A DNA stretch of 64,000 nucleotides from Pantoea sp. WMus005 (GTDB taxonomy: Bacteria; Pseudomonadota; Gammaproteobacteria; Enterobacterales; Enterobacteriaceae), in contig NZ_JACBXU010000001.1 in the NCBI RefSeq assembly GCF_013415305.1, positions 1,488,001 to 1,552,000 of the forward strand. Reading direction: 5' to 3'. Position numbers and translations under genes: made by a program. How positions within the stretch are numbered: position 1 is the stretch's first letter; each line of letters begins with the position of its first letter. Under the pieces are notes generated by a model. That model saw only the letters and a program-made list of their open reading frames with translations. It was not told where the DNA came from and ran no database searches. Below, one piece after another: positions 9,100-19,803 of this stretch.

Positions 9100-9270
9100 A
9101 TGAAAACGATTTCTGCTCTGCTGCTGGTTGCAGCAACTTTCACTACCCTGGCGGGCTGCTCGCAGAAGAGCGACGCGATTAAAGAGGATGGCCGCCCGCA
9201 TGCGCCAAGCGGTCAGTCTTCACCAGGCGGTACGCTGGGTTCCGGCCCGGTGGGTCAGCCTCAGTCGTAA
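9100..9270 (+). CDS. Very small lipoprotein
   Basis: The 56-residue protein begins MKTISALLLVAATFTTLAGC, with lipobox LAGC; the mature peptide is only 37 residues. The mature part is low-complexity and rich in Gly, Pro and Ser (SSPGGTLGSGPVGQPQS), so it is probably disordered and tethered to a membrane. GGTGA lies 5 nt before the ATG and a hairpin follows the stop. The function is unknown. Confidence 0.7.
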   Translation: MKTISALLLVAATFTTLAGCSQKSDAIKEDGRPHAPSGQSSPGGTLGSGPVGQPQS

Positions 9271-9277
9271 TCCCCTG

Positions 9278-9298
9278 CCCCGGCATGCGTGCCGGGGT
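9278..9298 (+). terminator. Hairpin after the small lipoprotein gene
   Basis: CCCCGGCA (9278-9285) pairs perfectly with TGCCGGGG (9290-9297) around TGCG. The following tract (TGTGTTTATAA) is only moderately T-rich, so it is a probable but not strong terminator. Confidence 0.6.
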
Positions 9299-9633
9299 GT
9301 GTTTATAACCCTCTTTTCTTACTACATAGAACACATAAAATAAAACCGCTAATAATTACCACCCTATTAATATTCTCAGCAATTAAATAAATTACCCTTT
9401 TTTATTCTTATAAGAATCATCCCATCTCTTTTCAATAAGTCCCTACTCCCTTTACAAAATTCTGTATATATACGCCGAATAAACAACATTAAAATTGTGG
9501 AAACAATTTAAACAAATATTCTACGGATATAAAAAAACAATTCTCCATAATGAACTTTAGCCGTAATAATATTCTCTAATAACTCACAACACCCTTTGTT
9601 AAATATTATTAATACGTTCAAGAGAATTCAGAC
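9299..9633. other. AT-rich intergenic leader before the glycosyltransferase gene
   Basis: About 335 nt with much higher A+T than the flanks, holding many T- and A-tracts and no convincing reading frame. It is the kind of sequence bound by H-NS before horizontally acquired surface-polysaccharide genes. No specific operator or small RNA could be identified. Confidence 0.4.
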
Positions 9634-10695
9634 GTGAAGAAAAAAAAGATTTATCTGATAGACCGACTTTTAACGCTTTATTCTCGATTTTCCAGCAGAA
9701 CAACACCGCAGGCCTTGCAGACACTGGCACCCGCGACGGTGGTGATTTACTCCACCACGGCACTGGGCGACTTTCTGATGAATACGCCAGCTATCTGGAG
9801 CCTGAAAAACCGCTTTCCCACCAGTAAATTCGTTCTGGTCTCCAGCAAGAAAAATAAAGACCTGGTCAGCCGTTATAACTGGTTCGATAAGATTTATATC
9901 TGGGATAACAAAATTGCGAATTTTCTGCCATTGTTTTTCAAACTGCGCCGCCATAAGCCTGACTTGTCAGTGATATTACACGCCCATTTCCCGTACGATA
10001 TTATGAGCTCAGTACTGACCGGCAGTAAGACGATTGTACGCGACCATTACGGCAGCGAATCACCTCTGTTAAATAAATATCTCGATCACTACTCAGGCTA
10101 TTTCGACGACCATACCATCAAGCGTAAGCTGAAACTGATTGAAGCCCTGGGCGCAGAAAATGAGCAGACCCGGATGCACCTGCCAGAGCTGAAAAACGCA
10201 CCGACTGAAAAGGCTGACCATCGCCGTATCGGTTTTCAGTTAGGGGCATCAAAAGATATTCGCCGCTGGCCGCTGGCCTCGTTCAGCCAGCTGGCGACAG
10301 CGTTGCTTGAGCGCTGGCCTGATACTGAGATTATCGTTACCGGCACAGCCGCTGAGCAGCCTCTTGAGAAACAATTTATCGAAAGCCTGCCACTGCACTG
10401 CCGTGCGCGCGTGACGCCGATGGCAGGAAAAACGAACCTCAGCGGCCTGATTAGTCTGATCCAGACGCTGGATGTGCTGGTCACCGGTGATACCGGTCCG
10501 CTGCACATCGCCGTGGCCGCGCAGACGCCGACGGTCAGCCTGTTCTCCACCGCCAATCCGCGCTATACCGGCCCCTGCCAGGACAGCGATCGCCACATCA
10601 TTATTCACCGTCCGGATAAAACCTCGTCACAGCATCCAATGTCAACTATCAAAGCCGATGAGGTTGAGCAGGCTGTGGTTAAGCTGGTGGGGTAA
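9634..10695 (+). CDS. Glycosyltransferase family 9 (heptosyltransferase-like)
   Basis: The 353-residue protein starts at GTG 9634. It has the GT9/ADP-heptose:LPS heptosyltransferase layout. The N-terminal Rossmann domain holds YSTTALGDFLMNTPAIWSL (residues ~38-57), equivalent to the (L)GDxxxxTP motif. The C-terminal nucleotide-sugar site includes GFQLGASKDIRRWP and VTGDTGPLHIAVAAQTPTVS, equivalent to the SDTGxxHxA motif. It presumably adds a heptose or related sugar to LPS core or another cell-surface glycan on the cytoplasmic face of the inner membrane. It is outside the waa/rfa cluster, has an AT-rich leader, and overlaps the next gene by one base (TAATG), so the two are coupled. Confidence 0.85.
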   Translation: MKKKKIYLIDRLLTLYSRFSSRTTPQALQTLAPATVVIYSTTALGDFLMNTPAIWSLKNRFPTSKFVLVSSKKNKDLVSRYNWFDKIYIWDNKIANFLPLFFKLRRHKPDLSVILHAHFPYDIMSSVLTGSKTIVRDHYGSESPLLNKYLDHYSGYFDDHTIKRKLKLIEALGAENEQTRMHLPELKNAPTEKADHRRIGFQLGASKDIRRWPLASFSQLATALLERWPDTEIIVTGTAAEQPLEKQFIESLPLHCRARVTPMAGKTNLSGLISLIQTLDVLVTGDTGPLHIAVAAQTPTVSLFSTANPRYTGPCQDSDRHIIIHRPDKTSSQHPMSTIKADEVEQAVVKLVG

Positions 10696-11024
10696 TGAAC
10701 GATCTTTCTCAGGCCATTATTGCGCTGATTGAATACCACAATCAGCCAACCTTACCGGGCTGGTTCCGCAAAGTGGATCGGGCAGGCTTTCATCTGCAGC
10801 AGTTGCCATTGAGTGAGGTGGAATTTGCCATTCTGATGAGCGATTTTTTTAGCAGCTTCGGTGTCTGCTCTGAGCATTATGATGAAAATCGCTATTTCCC
10901 GGCGTCGCACACGCGGCGTTTCATACCCGCCGGATGGTTTAACGCAGGCGCATATTGTCCACTAACAGTAGCGATGCTGTGTGAAGCGGCCAGCCTTGGA
11001 CGCTGGCCTGAAGAGGATCACTGA
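10695..11024 (+). CDS. DUF1493-like small protein
   Basis: This 109-residue cytoplasmic protein is translationally coupled to the upstream glycosyltransferase (TAATG overlap; GGTGGGG as RBS). The C-terminal half (EFAILMSDFFSSFGV, then ENRYFP and CPLTVAMLCEAASLGRWP) resembles the DUF1493 family of enterobacterial small proteins, whose function is unknown. Its last 7 nt overlap the 3' end of the convergent second glycosyltransferase gene. The family call is by eye. Confidence 0.5.
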   Translation: MNDLSQAIIALIEYHNQPTLPGWFRKVDRAGFHLQQLPLSEVEFAILMSDFFSSFGVCSEHYDENRYFPASHTRRFIPAGWFNAGAYCPLTVAMLCEAASLGRWPEEDH

Positions 11025-12028
11025 ATAAAGGTGTGGACGAAGGCGTCATAAACCTCGCGACTACTCAGCGCGTTGACCTCACGTGACGCTGGTTGCAGTA
11101 CCTGATAGTTAACCTGCCAGGGATGCCAGCACGCCGGATCGCTGTCGCCAAACAGTGCCACCACCGGTAATCCCAGCGCGGCACCAATATGCATTGCGCC
11201 GCCATCACTGCTCACCAGCCCCTGACACAACGACATGGCCGCAATCAGTTGCGGCAGGTTGGTGGTTGCTACCGCCTTGACAGGCAGATGCGGGCAGAGC
11301 GCCATAATTTCACGCGCCTTTTCATCATCACCTGGATGACGCGGATTATCACGGCTGCCAGGTGACCACAGCAGCATAATCTGGCAGGCATGGTGGGCCG
11401 CGATTTTTTCAATCAGCCCCGCAAATCGGGTGGTTTCCCACTGCTGGCTCGGCTTACGGGCGCTGATTTGTAATGCATAGACTGGCATGGCGGAATCGAT
11501 TGAGTAGGTGTCACGCAGGCTGGCCGCAATGGCCGTATCCGGCCGCAGCGTCAGTTTTCCTGGCGCGACGGCGCTGAGATTGAAAGGCCGTCCCAGGCTG
11601 AACAGGGTTTCACTGATATGGCACGGAGACTGACCGGGCGGCGGTAACAGATCGGTAATCAGCGGATGCGATTGTTCACCCAGGGCAATGACTCTGGCGG
11701 GGCGCACAATTTTCACCCACTTCAGACCATGCTGATCCCAGCGGCTTTTTGCCAGAATCACCGCATCATAACGTTGTTTTTTCAGGGTCAGCATCAGCTT
11801 CACTCGCTGGAGTACACACGCCAGGCGGCCCTGCCCTGACTCACGGTGATGCAACTTGGTGTAAAAGAAGAGCTGCCGGATATCGGGATTATGCTGCAAT
11901 ACGGGCGCAGCGTAATTGTTGGTCAGCACATCGACCTGGTGCTGGCCCGACTGCGCCAGCGCACTAATTAGCGGCGTGGTCAGTAAGGTATCGCCAATAT
12001 TATCCCGACAAATAATTAAAACCTGCAT
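11018..12028 (-). CDS. Second glycosyltransferase family 9 protein
   Basis: The protein has 336 residues, with the GT9 motifs IICRDNIGDTLLTTPLISAL at the N-terminus and GLVSSDGGAMHIGAALGLPV, ALFGDSDPACWHPW near the C-terminus. I chose ATG 12028 over ATG 12037 because GAGG (12038-12041) abuts the upstream ATG but is 9 nt from this one. It converges on the first GT9 gene pair, so the two transferases are not in one operon, though they may act on the same glycan. Acceptor and donor are not determinable here. Confidence 0.85.
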   Translation of the reverse strand: MQVLIICRDNIGDTLLTTPLISALAQSGQHQVDVLTNNYAAPVLQHNPDIRQLFFYTKLHHRESGQGRLACVLQRVKLMLTLKKQRYDAVILAKSRWDQHGLKWVKIVRPARVIALGEQSHPLITDLLPPPGQSPCHISETLFSLGRPFNLSAVAPGKLTLRPDTAIAASLRDTYSIDSAMPVYALQISARKPSQQWETTRFAGLIEKIAAHHACQIMLLWSPGSRDNPRHPGDDEKAREIMALCPHLPVKAVATTNLPQLIAAMSLCQGLVSSDGGAMHIGAALGLPVVALFGDSDPACWHPWQVNYQVLQPASREVNALSSREVYDAFVHTFIQ

Positions 12029-12199
12029 GTCTGACATCCTCTGCGCACAGGCTAGGCCGTACTGGCTGAATAAAAGTGAGACTCGCCCGGTTACCGTTCT
12101 GAAAACGATAACGTAACGGTATAGTCAGCAAATTAGTCAGCCTGGTGTCAGATTGGTTCAATGCTAGCGGTAATGTTAAAATGCGGTGCCCGCACAAAT

Positions 12200-12231
12200 G
12201 ACCCGCAACCTGTCTGAATGATTAGCGGGTC
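12200..12231. repeat. Inverted repeat GACCCGC...GCGGGTC
   Basis: GACCCGC (12200-12206) and GCGGGTC (12225-12231) form a perfect 7-bp inverted repeat with an 18-nt loop, upstream of the second GT9 gene in an otherwise empty 240-nt stretch. It could be a weak terminator on the plus strand (TATTGATTT follows) or an operator. The role is undetermined. Confidence 0.35.
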
Positions 12232-12275
12232 TATTGATTTAAAAAAGGGGCGCTGTCTGGTCAGCGTAAAGGCGG

Positions 12276-12313
12276 AGAAAAAGCCACCGGGGACGGCCTG
12301 AGGCTGCCGCCCC
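12276..12313 (-). terminator. Intrinsic terminator of the small gene at 12331
   Basis: GGGG-A-CGGC (12289-12297) pairs with GCCG-CCCC (12306-12313) with one bulged base. On the minus strand it is followed by GGTGGC and five T residues. It lies just after the stop at 12331. Confidence 0.6.
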
Positions 12314-12330
12314 GCCTGTTTCGGCCTCTC

Positions 12331-12534
12331 TCAGCCAGCACGCTTCGTCAGCAGGGAAATAGCTAAGGTCATCACGGATTCCGGTTCCGGGTTCATGCCG
12401 ATAAACATTTGATGAATTTTTTCAGAAATGGCTTCACGGGTTATGGGTTTATCTTCAGTCACAATTTCTATCACAGCCTGCCCAAATAGCAGTCGACATG
12501 CTGCAATGGCATCATTTAGCGCGTCATCATCCAT
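12331..12534 (-). CDS. AriR/YmgB-like small regulatory protein (paralogue 1)
   Basis: The 67-residue protein starts at ATG 12534, chosen because GGGAGGA lies about 6 nt upstream; longer starts lack an RBS. The pattern CRLLFGQAVIEIVTEDKPITREAISEKIHQMF is shared with the neighbour at 12697-12894 and resembles the YmgB/AriR family (biofilm and acid-resistance small proteins of E. coli). No signal peptide. The two genes are tandem paralogues with their own RBSs. The family call is by eye and the regulatory role is inferred. Confidence 0.6.
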   Translation of the reverse strand: MDDDALNDAIAACRLLFGQAVIEIVTEDKPITREAISEKIHQMFIGMNPEPESVMTLAISLLTKRAG

Positions 12535-12696
12535 AATATCCTCCCTGTTTATTGGCAGAAGAGTACACATCTGCGGCAACAGGATCATGCCCACCTGTTC
12601 TTTTTGCGGCACAGGTTACAAAAATGAATCAGCTGTAAAAAGCAGATAGCCCGGCCAACACTTTCCATGCCGGGCGTTCACCTGTTACAAAGGTTA

Positions 12697-12894
12697 TTAA
12701 CAGAGTGTGTCGTTTAATAAATCAAGTGCAACGTTGTAAATCAGCGCAGGCTGGGCATCGGGTAACATTGCCATGATTTTTTCTTCAAGTGCGCGGTTAG
12801 TAACCGGTTGATTATCGGCTAATAATTCCAGCGCTGCCTGACCAAACATCAGGCGGCAGATATAAATCGCGTCTTTCGTATATTTAGCGTCCAT
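12697..12894 (-). CDS. AriR/YmgB-like small regulatory protein (paralogue 2)
   Basis: The 65-residue protein has RBS AAGGAG 7 nt upstream of ATG 12894. ICRLMFGQAALELLADNQPVTNRALEEKIMAML aligns without gaps to paralogue 1 (FGQA...I/LE..., P(I/V)T.(R/A).(I/L).EKI..M). The two genes probably arose by duplication. E. coli carries ymgB next to related small genes and the BluF/BluR regulators; no such genes are present here. Confidence 0.6.
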   Translation of the reverse strand: MDAKYTKDAIYICRLMFGQAALELLADNQPVTNRALEEKIMAMLPDAQPALIYNVALDLLNDTLC

Positions 12895-13191
12895 AACGAC
12901 TCCTTATGAGTGAGCTATTACAGTAGCGATATTCAGACAAGAACGAATGACAGATCTGCTGTCTCTCTCTTTTTATACAGTGGCATCGGCTAATGCAAAT
13001 TACAGAAATATTAAAATGTGATGCAGTGGAAATTAATTTATTAGCATGCTGTTCAGGAAAGGACTTTTGCAATGCGGTGTGAATACATTAAGTACGCATT
13101 ATTTTCTGCAATTACAGGGAATACATCTGCTGAATACGCAGTGAGTGAGGAGTCGGCGCAAAGGGAACGCAAACGCGTGAACAGCAGACAT

Positions 13192-13229
13192 AAAAAAAGC
13201 CCGCATCGCGTTTAACGCGATGCGGGCTT
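13192..13229 (-). terminator. Intrinsic terminator of icd
   Basis: A long perfect stem (AAGCCCGCATCGCGTT with its complement, 13197-13229) with a minimal loop lies 10 nt after the icd stop and ends in seven T residues on the minus strand. Confidence 0.9.
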
Positions 13230-13238
13230 AAACAGACA

Positions 13239-14489
13239 TTACATATTTTCGATGATCGCGTCACCAAACTCTGAACATTTCAGCAGTTTAGCGCCATCCA
13301 TCAGGCGTTCGAAATCGTAAGTCACGGTCTTGTTAGCGATAGCGCCTTCAACACCTTTAACAATCAGGTCTGCCGCTTCGAACCACTCCATGTGACGCAG
13401 CATCATTTCTGCAGACAGGATGACTGAACCTGGGTTCACTTTATCCTGACCGGCATACTTAGGTGCTGTACCGTGAGTCGCTTCGAACAGTGCACATTCG
13501 TCACCGATGTTAGCGCCTGGGGCGATACCGATACCGCCAACCTGCGCCGCCAGGGCGTCAGAGATGTAGTCACCGTTCAGGTTCATACAGGCGATAACGT
13601 CATATTCGGCCGGACGCAGCAGGATCTGTTGCAGGAATGCATCTGCAATCACATCTTTAACAATGATCTCTTTGCCGGTGTTCGGGTTTTTGAACTTCAT
13701 CCACGGGCCGCCGTCGATCAGTTCGCCGCCGAACTCTTCTTTCACTAACTGGTATCCCCAGTCTTTGAAAGAGCCTTCGGTGAACTTCATGATGTTGCCT
13801 TTGTGAACCAGGGTCAGTGAATCACGATCGTTAGTGATGGTGTATTCCACTGCCGCGCGCACCAGACGTTTGGTACCCGCTTCTGAACACGGCTTAACGC
13901 CGATACCGCACTGCTCAGGGAAGCGAATTTTCTTCACGCCCATTTCTTCGCGCAAGAACTTGATCACTTTGTCCGCTTCAGCAGAACCCGCTTTCCACTC
14001 GATACCCGCATAGATATCTTCGGAGTTTTCACGGAAGATCACCATGTCGGTCTCTTCAGGGCGTTTAACCGGGCTTGGCGTGCCTTTGTAGTAACGTACC
14101 GGACGCAGGCAGACGTAGAGGTCAAGCTCCTGACGCAGGGCAACGTTCAGGGAACGAATACCGCCGCCGACCGGGGTGGTCAGTGGGCCTTTGATGGCCA
14201 CGCGATATTCTTTGATTAAGTCGAGCGTTTCCTGTGGCAGCCAGACATCCTGGCCGTAGAGTTCAACTGACTTCTCACCGGTGTAAATCTCCATCCAGGA
14301 GATCTTACGCTCGCCGTTGTAGGCTTTCTTCACCGCCGCGTCGACGACTTTCAGCATGACCGGGGAAACATCAACACCGATACCATCACCCTCAATGTAA
14401 GGAATGACTGGGTTATTTGGCACTGTAAGCTTGCCCTGATTCAGGGTGATTTTCTGACCTTCCGCCGGAACAACTACTTTGCTTTCCAT
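13239..14489 (-). CDS. icd: Isocitrate dehydrogenase (NADP+)
   Basis: This cytoplasmic TCA-cycle enzyme oxidatively decarboxylates isocitrate to 2-oxoglutarate, making NADPH. The 416-residue length equals E. coli Icd. Visible are S113 in the [16 protein letters not shown] segment (the residue phosphorylated by AceK and part of the substrate site), [16 protein letters not shown], the catalytic Lys region [13 protein letters not shown], and the metal-binding Asp segment [15 protein letters not shown] with [12 protein letters not shown]. It is divergent from rluE, as in E. coli. The 3' end is the attachment site for phage 21 and e14 in E. coli, but no prophage is integrated here; the terminator follows directly. 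Confidence 0.97.
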   Translation of the reverse strand: MESKVVVPAEGQKITLNQGKLTVPNNPVIPYIEGDGIGVDVSPVMLKVVDAAVKKAYNGERKISWMEIYTGEKSVELYGQDVWLPQETLDLIKEYRVAIKGPLTTPVGGGIRSLNVALRQELDLYVCLRPVRYYKGTPSPVKRPEETDMVIFRENSEDIYAGIEWKAGSAEADKVIKFLREEMGVKKIRFPEQCGIGVKPCSEAGTKRLVRAAVEYTITNDRDSLTLVHKGNIMKFTEGSFKDWGYQLVKEEFGGELIDGGPWMKFKNPNTGKEIIVKDVIADAFLQQILLRPAEYDVIACMNLNGDYISDALAAQVGGIGIAPGANIGDECALFEATHGTAPKYAGQDKVNPGSVILSAEMMLRHMEWFEAADLIVKGVEGAIANKTVTYDFERLMDGAKLLKCSEFGDAIIENM

Positions 14490-14584
14490 TAACCTCTCCT
14501 GGGCGTTTGTTAATGATTTGTAAGATGCGCGTCAATACTACTTGAATATTTCCGCCACGCCAATCACTGCAATTTCACGTTATA

Positions 14585-15256
14585 ATGCGCCGAATGTCTC
14601 TTACTGCAAAGCCCATGCGAAAAACAACTCAACGAATTCACCAGGATAAACGATTCAGCCGCCCGACGCGTGATGCACGGCGTGGCCCTGCCCGCCCTGT
14701 GACTCCGCGCCGTGTGATTTTGTTTAACAAACCGTTCGACGTCCTGCCACAGTTCACCGATGAAGCGGGCCGCCGCACACTGAAGGATTTTGTCAGCGTC
14801 GCAGAGGTCTATGCCGCAGGCCGACTTGATCGCGACAGCGAAGGTTTGATGGTGCTGACCAACGACGGCGCCCTGCAGGCCGCGCTGACTCAGCCCGGCA
14901 AACGGACCGGCAAGATCTATTATGTGCAGGTGGAAGGCGAACCACAGGAGGCGGATCTGCAGCCTCTGCGGGATGGGGTTAATCTGAAAGATGGGTTGAC
15001 CCTGCCCGCGGGCATAGAGAAAGTGGCTGAGCCTCAGTGGCTTTGGCCACGTCAGCCGCCGATCCGCGAGCGTAAAAATATCCCGACGCAGTGGCTGAAA
15101 GTGACGCTGTATGAAGGACGTAATCGTCAGGTGCGCCGGATGACCGCTCATATCGGCTTCCCTACTTTACGATTAATCCGCTACGCCATGGGACGCTATA
15201 CGCTCGACGATCTGGCTTCCGGTGTGTGGCGCGACGTCAGTGATAGCATTCCCTGA
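14585..15256 (+). CDS. rluE: 23S rRNA pseudouridine(2457) synthase
   Basis: An RsuA/RluB-E family pseudouridine synthase, modifying U2457 of 23S rRNA in E. coli. The catalytic Asp is in [19 protein letters not shown] (D82 from the first ATG), with the family motifs [12 protein letters not shown] and RLIRYAMG. Start choice is uncertain: ATG codons at 14585, 14594 and 14615 are in frame, none with a good RBS. A TATAAT at 14581-14586 overlaps the first, which would favour 14615 if it is the promoter. The N-terminal region is basic, as in E. coli RluE. Confidence 0.92.
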   Translation: MRRMSLTAKPMRKTTQRIHQDKRFSRPTRDARRGPARPVTPRRVILFNKPFDVLPQFTDEAGRRTLKDFVSVAEVYAAGRLDRDSEGLMVLTNDGALQAALTQPGKRTGKIYYVQVEGEPQEADLQPLRDGVNLKDGLTLPAGIEKVAEPQWLWPRQPPIRERKNIPTQWLKVTLYEGRNRQVRRMTAHIGFPTLRLIRYAMGRYTLDDLASGVWRDVSDSIP

Positions 15257-15300
15257 GAACGTGTTTTTTATAACCTCAGGTTAACAATTGCGGAGAAGAG

Positions 15301-15774
15301 ATGTTTAAACCTCATGTTACTGTCGCCTGCCTGGTTCAGGCCGAAAGTGAATTGCTGGTGGTGGAAGAGACGATCAACGGTCGAGCCACCTGGAACCAGC
15401 CTGCCGGACATCTCGAAGCGGATGAAACACTGCTGGAAGCTGCTGAACGCGAACTCTATGAAGAGACCGGTATTGCGGCTTCGATGCACTATTTCATCGG
15501 GATAAACCAGTGGATCGCCCCCGACAGTACGCCTTTTGTGCGTTTTCTGTTTGGCGTTGATCTGGCGGAAAAAGCGCCCACTCAGCCGCAGGACAGCGAC
15601 ATCGCTTGTTGCTGGTGGCTACCGCCAGCGCAGATTCTCACTGCGTCTAACCTGCGTTCGCCGCTGGTTGCGGAAAGCGTACGGCTGTGGCAACAGGGCA
15701 CGCGCTACCCCTTACATCTGGTCAGCCCGTTCCAGTGGCCGTTTCACGAGGGTGCGCGCCTGCCTTCTGCATGA
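15301..15774 (+). CDS. nudJ: Nudix phosphohydrolase NudJ
   Basis: This 157-residue cytoplasmic Nudix enzyme is, in E. coli, the HMP-PP and nucleoside di/triphosphatase linked to thiamine metabolism. The Nudix box is complete: [23 protein letters not shown] (residues ~40-62). GGAGAAGAG precedes the ATG. It is followed 42 nt later by mnmA, then hflD and purB on the same strand, an order conserved in enterobacteria. Confidence 0.93.
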   Translation: MFKPHVTVACLVQAESELLVVEETINGRATWNQPAGHLEADETLLEAAERELYEETGIAASMHYFIGINQWIAPDSTPFVRFLFGVDLAEKAPTQPQDSDIACCWWLPPAQILTASNLRSPLVAESVRLWQQGTRYPLHLVSPFQWPFHEGARLPSA

Positions 15775-15816
15775 TAGAATGCGCCGCCTGTTTTTTTATC
15801 GTAATGCGAGCGTGTC

Positions 15817-16929
15817 ATGTCTGACAACAGCCAGAAAAAAGTGATCGTCGGTATGTCCGGCGGCGTCGATTCTTCCGTTTCCGCCTGGTTACTGCAGCAG
15901 CAGGGTTACCAGGTTGAAGGCCTGTTCATGAAGAACTGGGAGGAGGACGATGGCGAGGAGTATTGTACCGCCGCGGACGATCTGGCGGATGCGCAAGCGG
16001 TGTGCGACAAGCTGGGTATGAAGCTGCACAAAGTTAACTTTGCAGCTGAATACTGGGATAACGTCTTTGAGCATTTCCTCGAAGAGTACAAAGCAGGCCG
16101 CACGCCTAACCCCGACATCCTCTGCAACAAAGAGATCAAATTCAAAGCGTTCCTGGAGTTCGCCGCAGAGGACCTGGGCGCAGATTTCATCGCCACAGGC
16201 CACTACGTGCGTCGCCATGACGTGGACGGCCAGAGCCAGCTATTACGCGGTCTGGATGGCAACAAAGATCAGAGCTACTTCCTCTATACCCTCAGCCACC
16301 AGCAGATTGCCCAAAGTCTGTTTCCGGTCGGCGAGCTGGAAAAACCGGAAGTGCGCCGCATTGCCGAACAGCTGGACCTGATCACCGCGAAGAAGAAAGA
16401 TTCGACCGGCATCTGCTTTATCGGCGAACGCAAATTCCGCGACTTCCTGGCGCGCTATCTTCCGGCCCAGCCGGGCGAGATTGAAACCACGGAAGGCCAG
16501 ATCGTCGGTGAACATCAGGGGCTGATGTACCATACTCTGGGACAGCGTAAAGGCCTGGGTATTGGCGGCCTGAAAGAGAGCAAAGATGATCCCTGGTATG
16601 TGGTTGATAAAGATGTGGCTCGGAACCGCCTGATTGTCGCCCAGGGCGGCGATCATCCGCGTCTGATGTCTGTTGGCCTGATTGCGCAGCAGCTGCACTG
16701 GGTTGATCGCACGCCTGTTGCCGGGCCGCTTCGCTGCACCGTGAAAACCCGCTATCGTCAGACCGATATTCCCTGTGAGATTATTCCACACGGCGACGAT
16801 CGGATTGAAGTGCGCTTCGACGAACCCGTTGCTGCGGTTACGCCGGGTCAGTCTGCGGTATTTTACCTTGGCGACGTCTGCCTGGGTGGCGGTATTATCG
16901 AACAGCGCCTGCCGTTAGTGGCAGAGTAA
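15817..16929 (+). CDS. mnmA: tRNA-specific 2-thiouridylase MnmA
   Basis: MnmA catalyses the final ATP-dependent sulphur transfer making 2-thiouridine at position 34 of tRNA-Lys, Glu and Gln, with sulphur relayed through the Tus proteins. The 370-residue protein has the PP-loop [15 protein letters not shown] (residues 12-26), the catalytic C103 in [12 protein letters not shown], and partner C200 in [15 protein letters not shown]. These correspond to C102 and C199 of E. coli. The C-terminal beta-barrel domain is complete. Confidence 0.97.
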   Translation: MSDNSQKKVIVGMSGGVDSSVSAWLLQQQGYQVEGLFMKNWEEDDGEEYCTAADDLADAQAVCDKLGMKLHKVNFAAEYWDNVFEHFLEEYKAGRTPNPDILCNKEIKFKAFLEFAAEDLGADFIATGHYVRRHDVDGQSQLLRGLDGNKDQSYFLYTLSHQQIAQSLFPVGELEKPEVRRIAEQLDLITAKKKDSTGICFIGERKFRDFLARYLPAQPGEIETTEGQIVGEHQGLMYHTLGQRKGLGIGGLKESKDDPWYVVDKDVARNRLIVAQGGDHPRLMSVGLIAQQLHWVDRTPVAGPLRCTVKTRYRQTDIPCEIIPHGDDRIEVRFDEPVAAVTPGQSAVFYLGDVCLGGGIIEQRLPLVAE

Positions 16930-16971
16930 GCGGGCTTAGCCCGCGTTGATGACGCGTAAACAGGAGTAACC

Positions 16972-19028
<2,057 letters not shown>

Positions 19029-19036
19029 TGCCCGCC

Positions 19037-19060
19037 GCAGACCGGTCCCGTCCGGTCTGC
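19037..19060 (+). terminator. Hairpin after purB
   Basis: GCAGACCGG (19037-19045) pairs with CCGGTCTGC (19052-19060). The following tract GTTAACATCTTGTTT has few consecutive T residues, so termination may be partial. Its last base touches the predicted PhoP box. Confidence 0.55.
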
Positions 19061-19094
19061 GTTAACATCTTGTTTAATTCATTTCGCGTATACT
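19060..19094 (+). promoter_or_regulatory. PhoP box and -10 of phoPQ
   Basis: CGTTAA (19060-19065) and TGTTTA (19071-19076) are spaced by 5 nt like the PhoP direct repeat (G/T)GTTTA-N5-(G/T)GTTTA; the second half is perfect, the first matches at 4 of 6. TATACT (19089-19094) follows after 12 nt, the usual PhoP box to -10 distance, and there is no good -35. This predicts autoregulation of phoPQ, as known in E. coli and Salmonella. Confidence 0.6.
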
Positions 19095-19132
19095 TTCTGC
19101 AGGTTGACTCAAACAGAGTGTAAGGAATTTCT

Positions 19133-19801
19133 ATGCGTGTTCTGGTTGTTGAAGACAATGCCCTGCTGCGCCATCATCTCGCCGTCCAGTTACGTGACAT
19201 GGGCCATCAGGTCGATGCCGCCGAAGACGCCAAAGAAGCCGACTATTTTCTTCGCGAACATCTGCCCGATATCGCGCTGGTGGATCTCGGTCTGCCGGAT
19301 GAAGATGGCATGTCGCTGATTCGCCGCTGGCGCAGTGATGCCGTGCGTCAGCCGATTCTGGTACTGACCGCCCGTGAAGGCTGGCAGGCGAAAGTGGAAG
19401 CACTGGAAGCCGGGGCAGATGACTATGTCACCAAGCCGTTTCACATTGAAGAGGTCGCGGCACGCCTGCAGGCGCTGATGCGCCGTAACAGTGGTCATGC
19501 GTCGCAAATCATCGACATGGCACCGTTTCAGGTGGATCTCTCCCGCCGTGAACTGACGGTCAATGAAGAGCCAGTGAAGCTGACCGCCTTTGAGTACACC
19601 ATTGTCGAGACGCTGATTCGTAACGCGGGCAAAGTAGTAAGTAAAGACTCGCTGATGCTGCAGCTCTATCCTGACGCTGAACTGCGTGAAAGCCACACCA
19701 TCGACGTTCTGATGGGCCGTCTGCGCAAAAAGATTCTGGCGTTGCACCCTACCGATGTGATCGCCACCGTGCGTGGCCAGGGTTACCGCTTTGATCTCTG
19801 A
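19133..19801 (+). CDS. phoP: Response regulator PhoP
   Basis: PhoP is an OmpR-family regulator activated by PhoQ at low Mg2+, low pH or exposure to cationic peptides. The 222-residue protein has the phospho-acceptor D51 ([16 protein letters not shown]), the acidic pocket VVEDN, the conserved T and K (LTAREG, YVTKPF) and a C-terminal winged helix ([20 protein letters not shown], then GQGYRFDL). It is followed 2 nt later by phoQ and preceded by a PhoP box. Confidence 0.97.
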   Translation: MRVLVVEDNALLRHHLAVQLRDMGHQVDAAEDAKEADYFLREHLPDIALVDLGLPDEDGMSLIRRWRSDAVRQPILVLTAREGWQAKVEALEAGADDYVTKPFHIEEVAARLQALMRRNSGHASQIIDMAPFQVDLSRRELTVNEEPVKLTAFEYTIVETLIRNAGKVVSKDSLMLQLYPDAELRESHTIDVLMGRLRKKILALHPTDVIATVRGQGYRFDL

Positions 19802-19803
19802 TC

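Noticed and set aside
13239-13300. Possible phage attachment site at the 3' end of icd
   Set aside because: This is attB for phage 21/e14 in E. coli, but the gene end, terminator and following genes show no integrase, repeat or prophage remnant.
14564-15151. Minus-strand frame of 195 codons opposite rluE
   Set aside because: rluE on the plus strand has catalytic motifs; the antisense frame has none.
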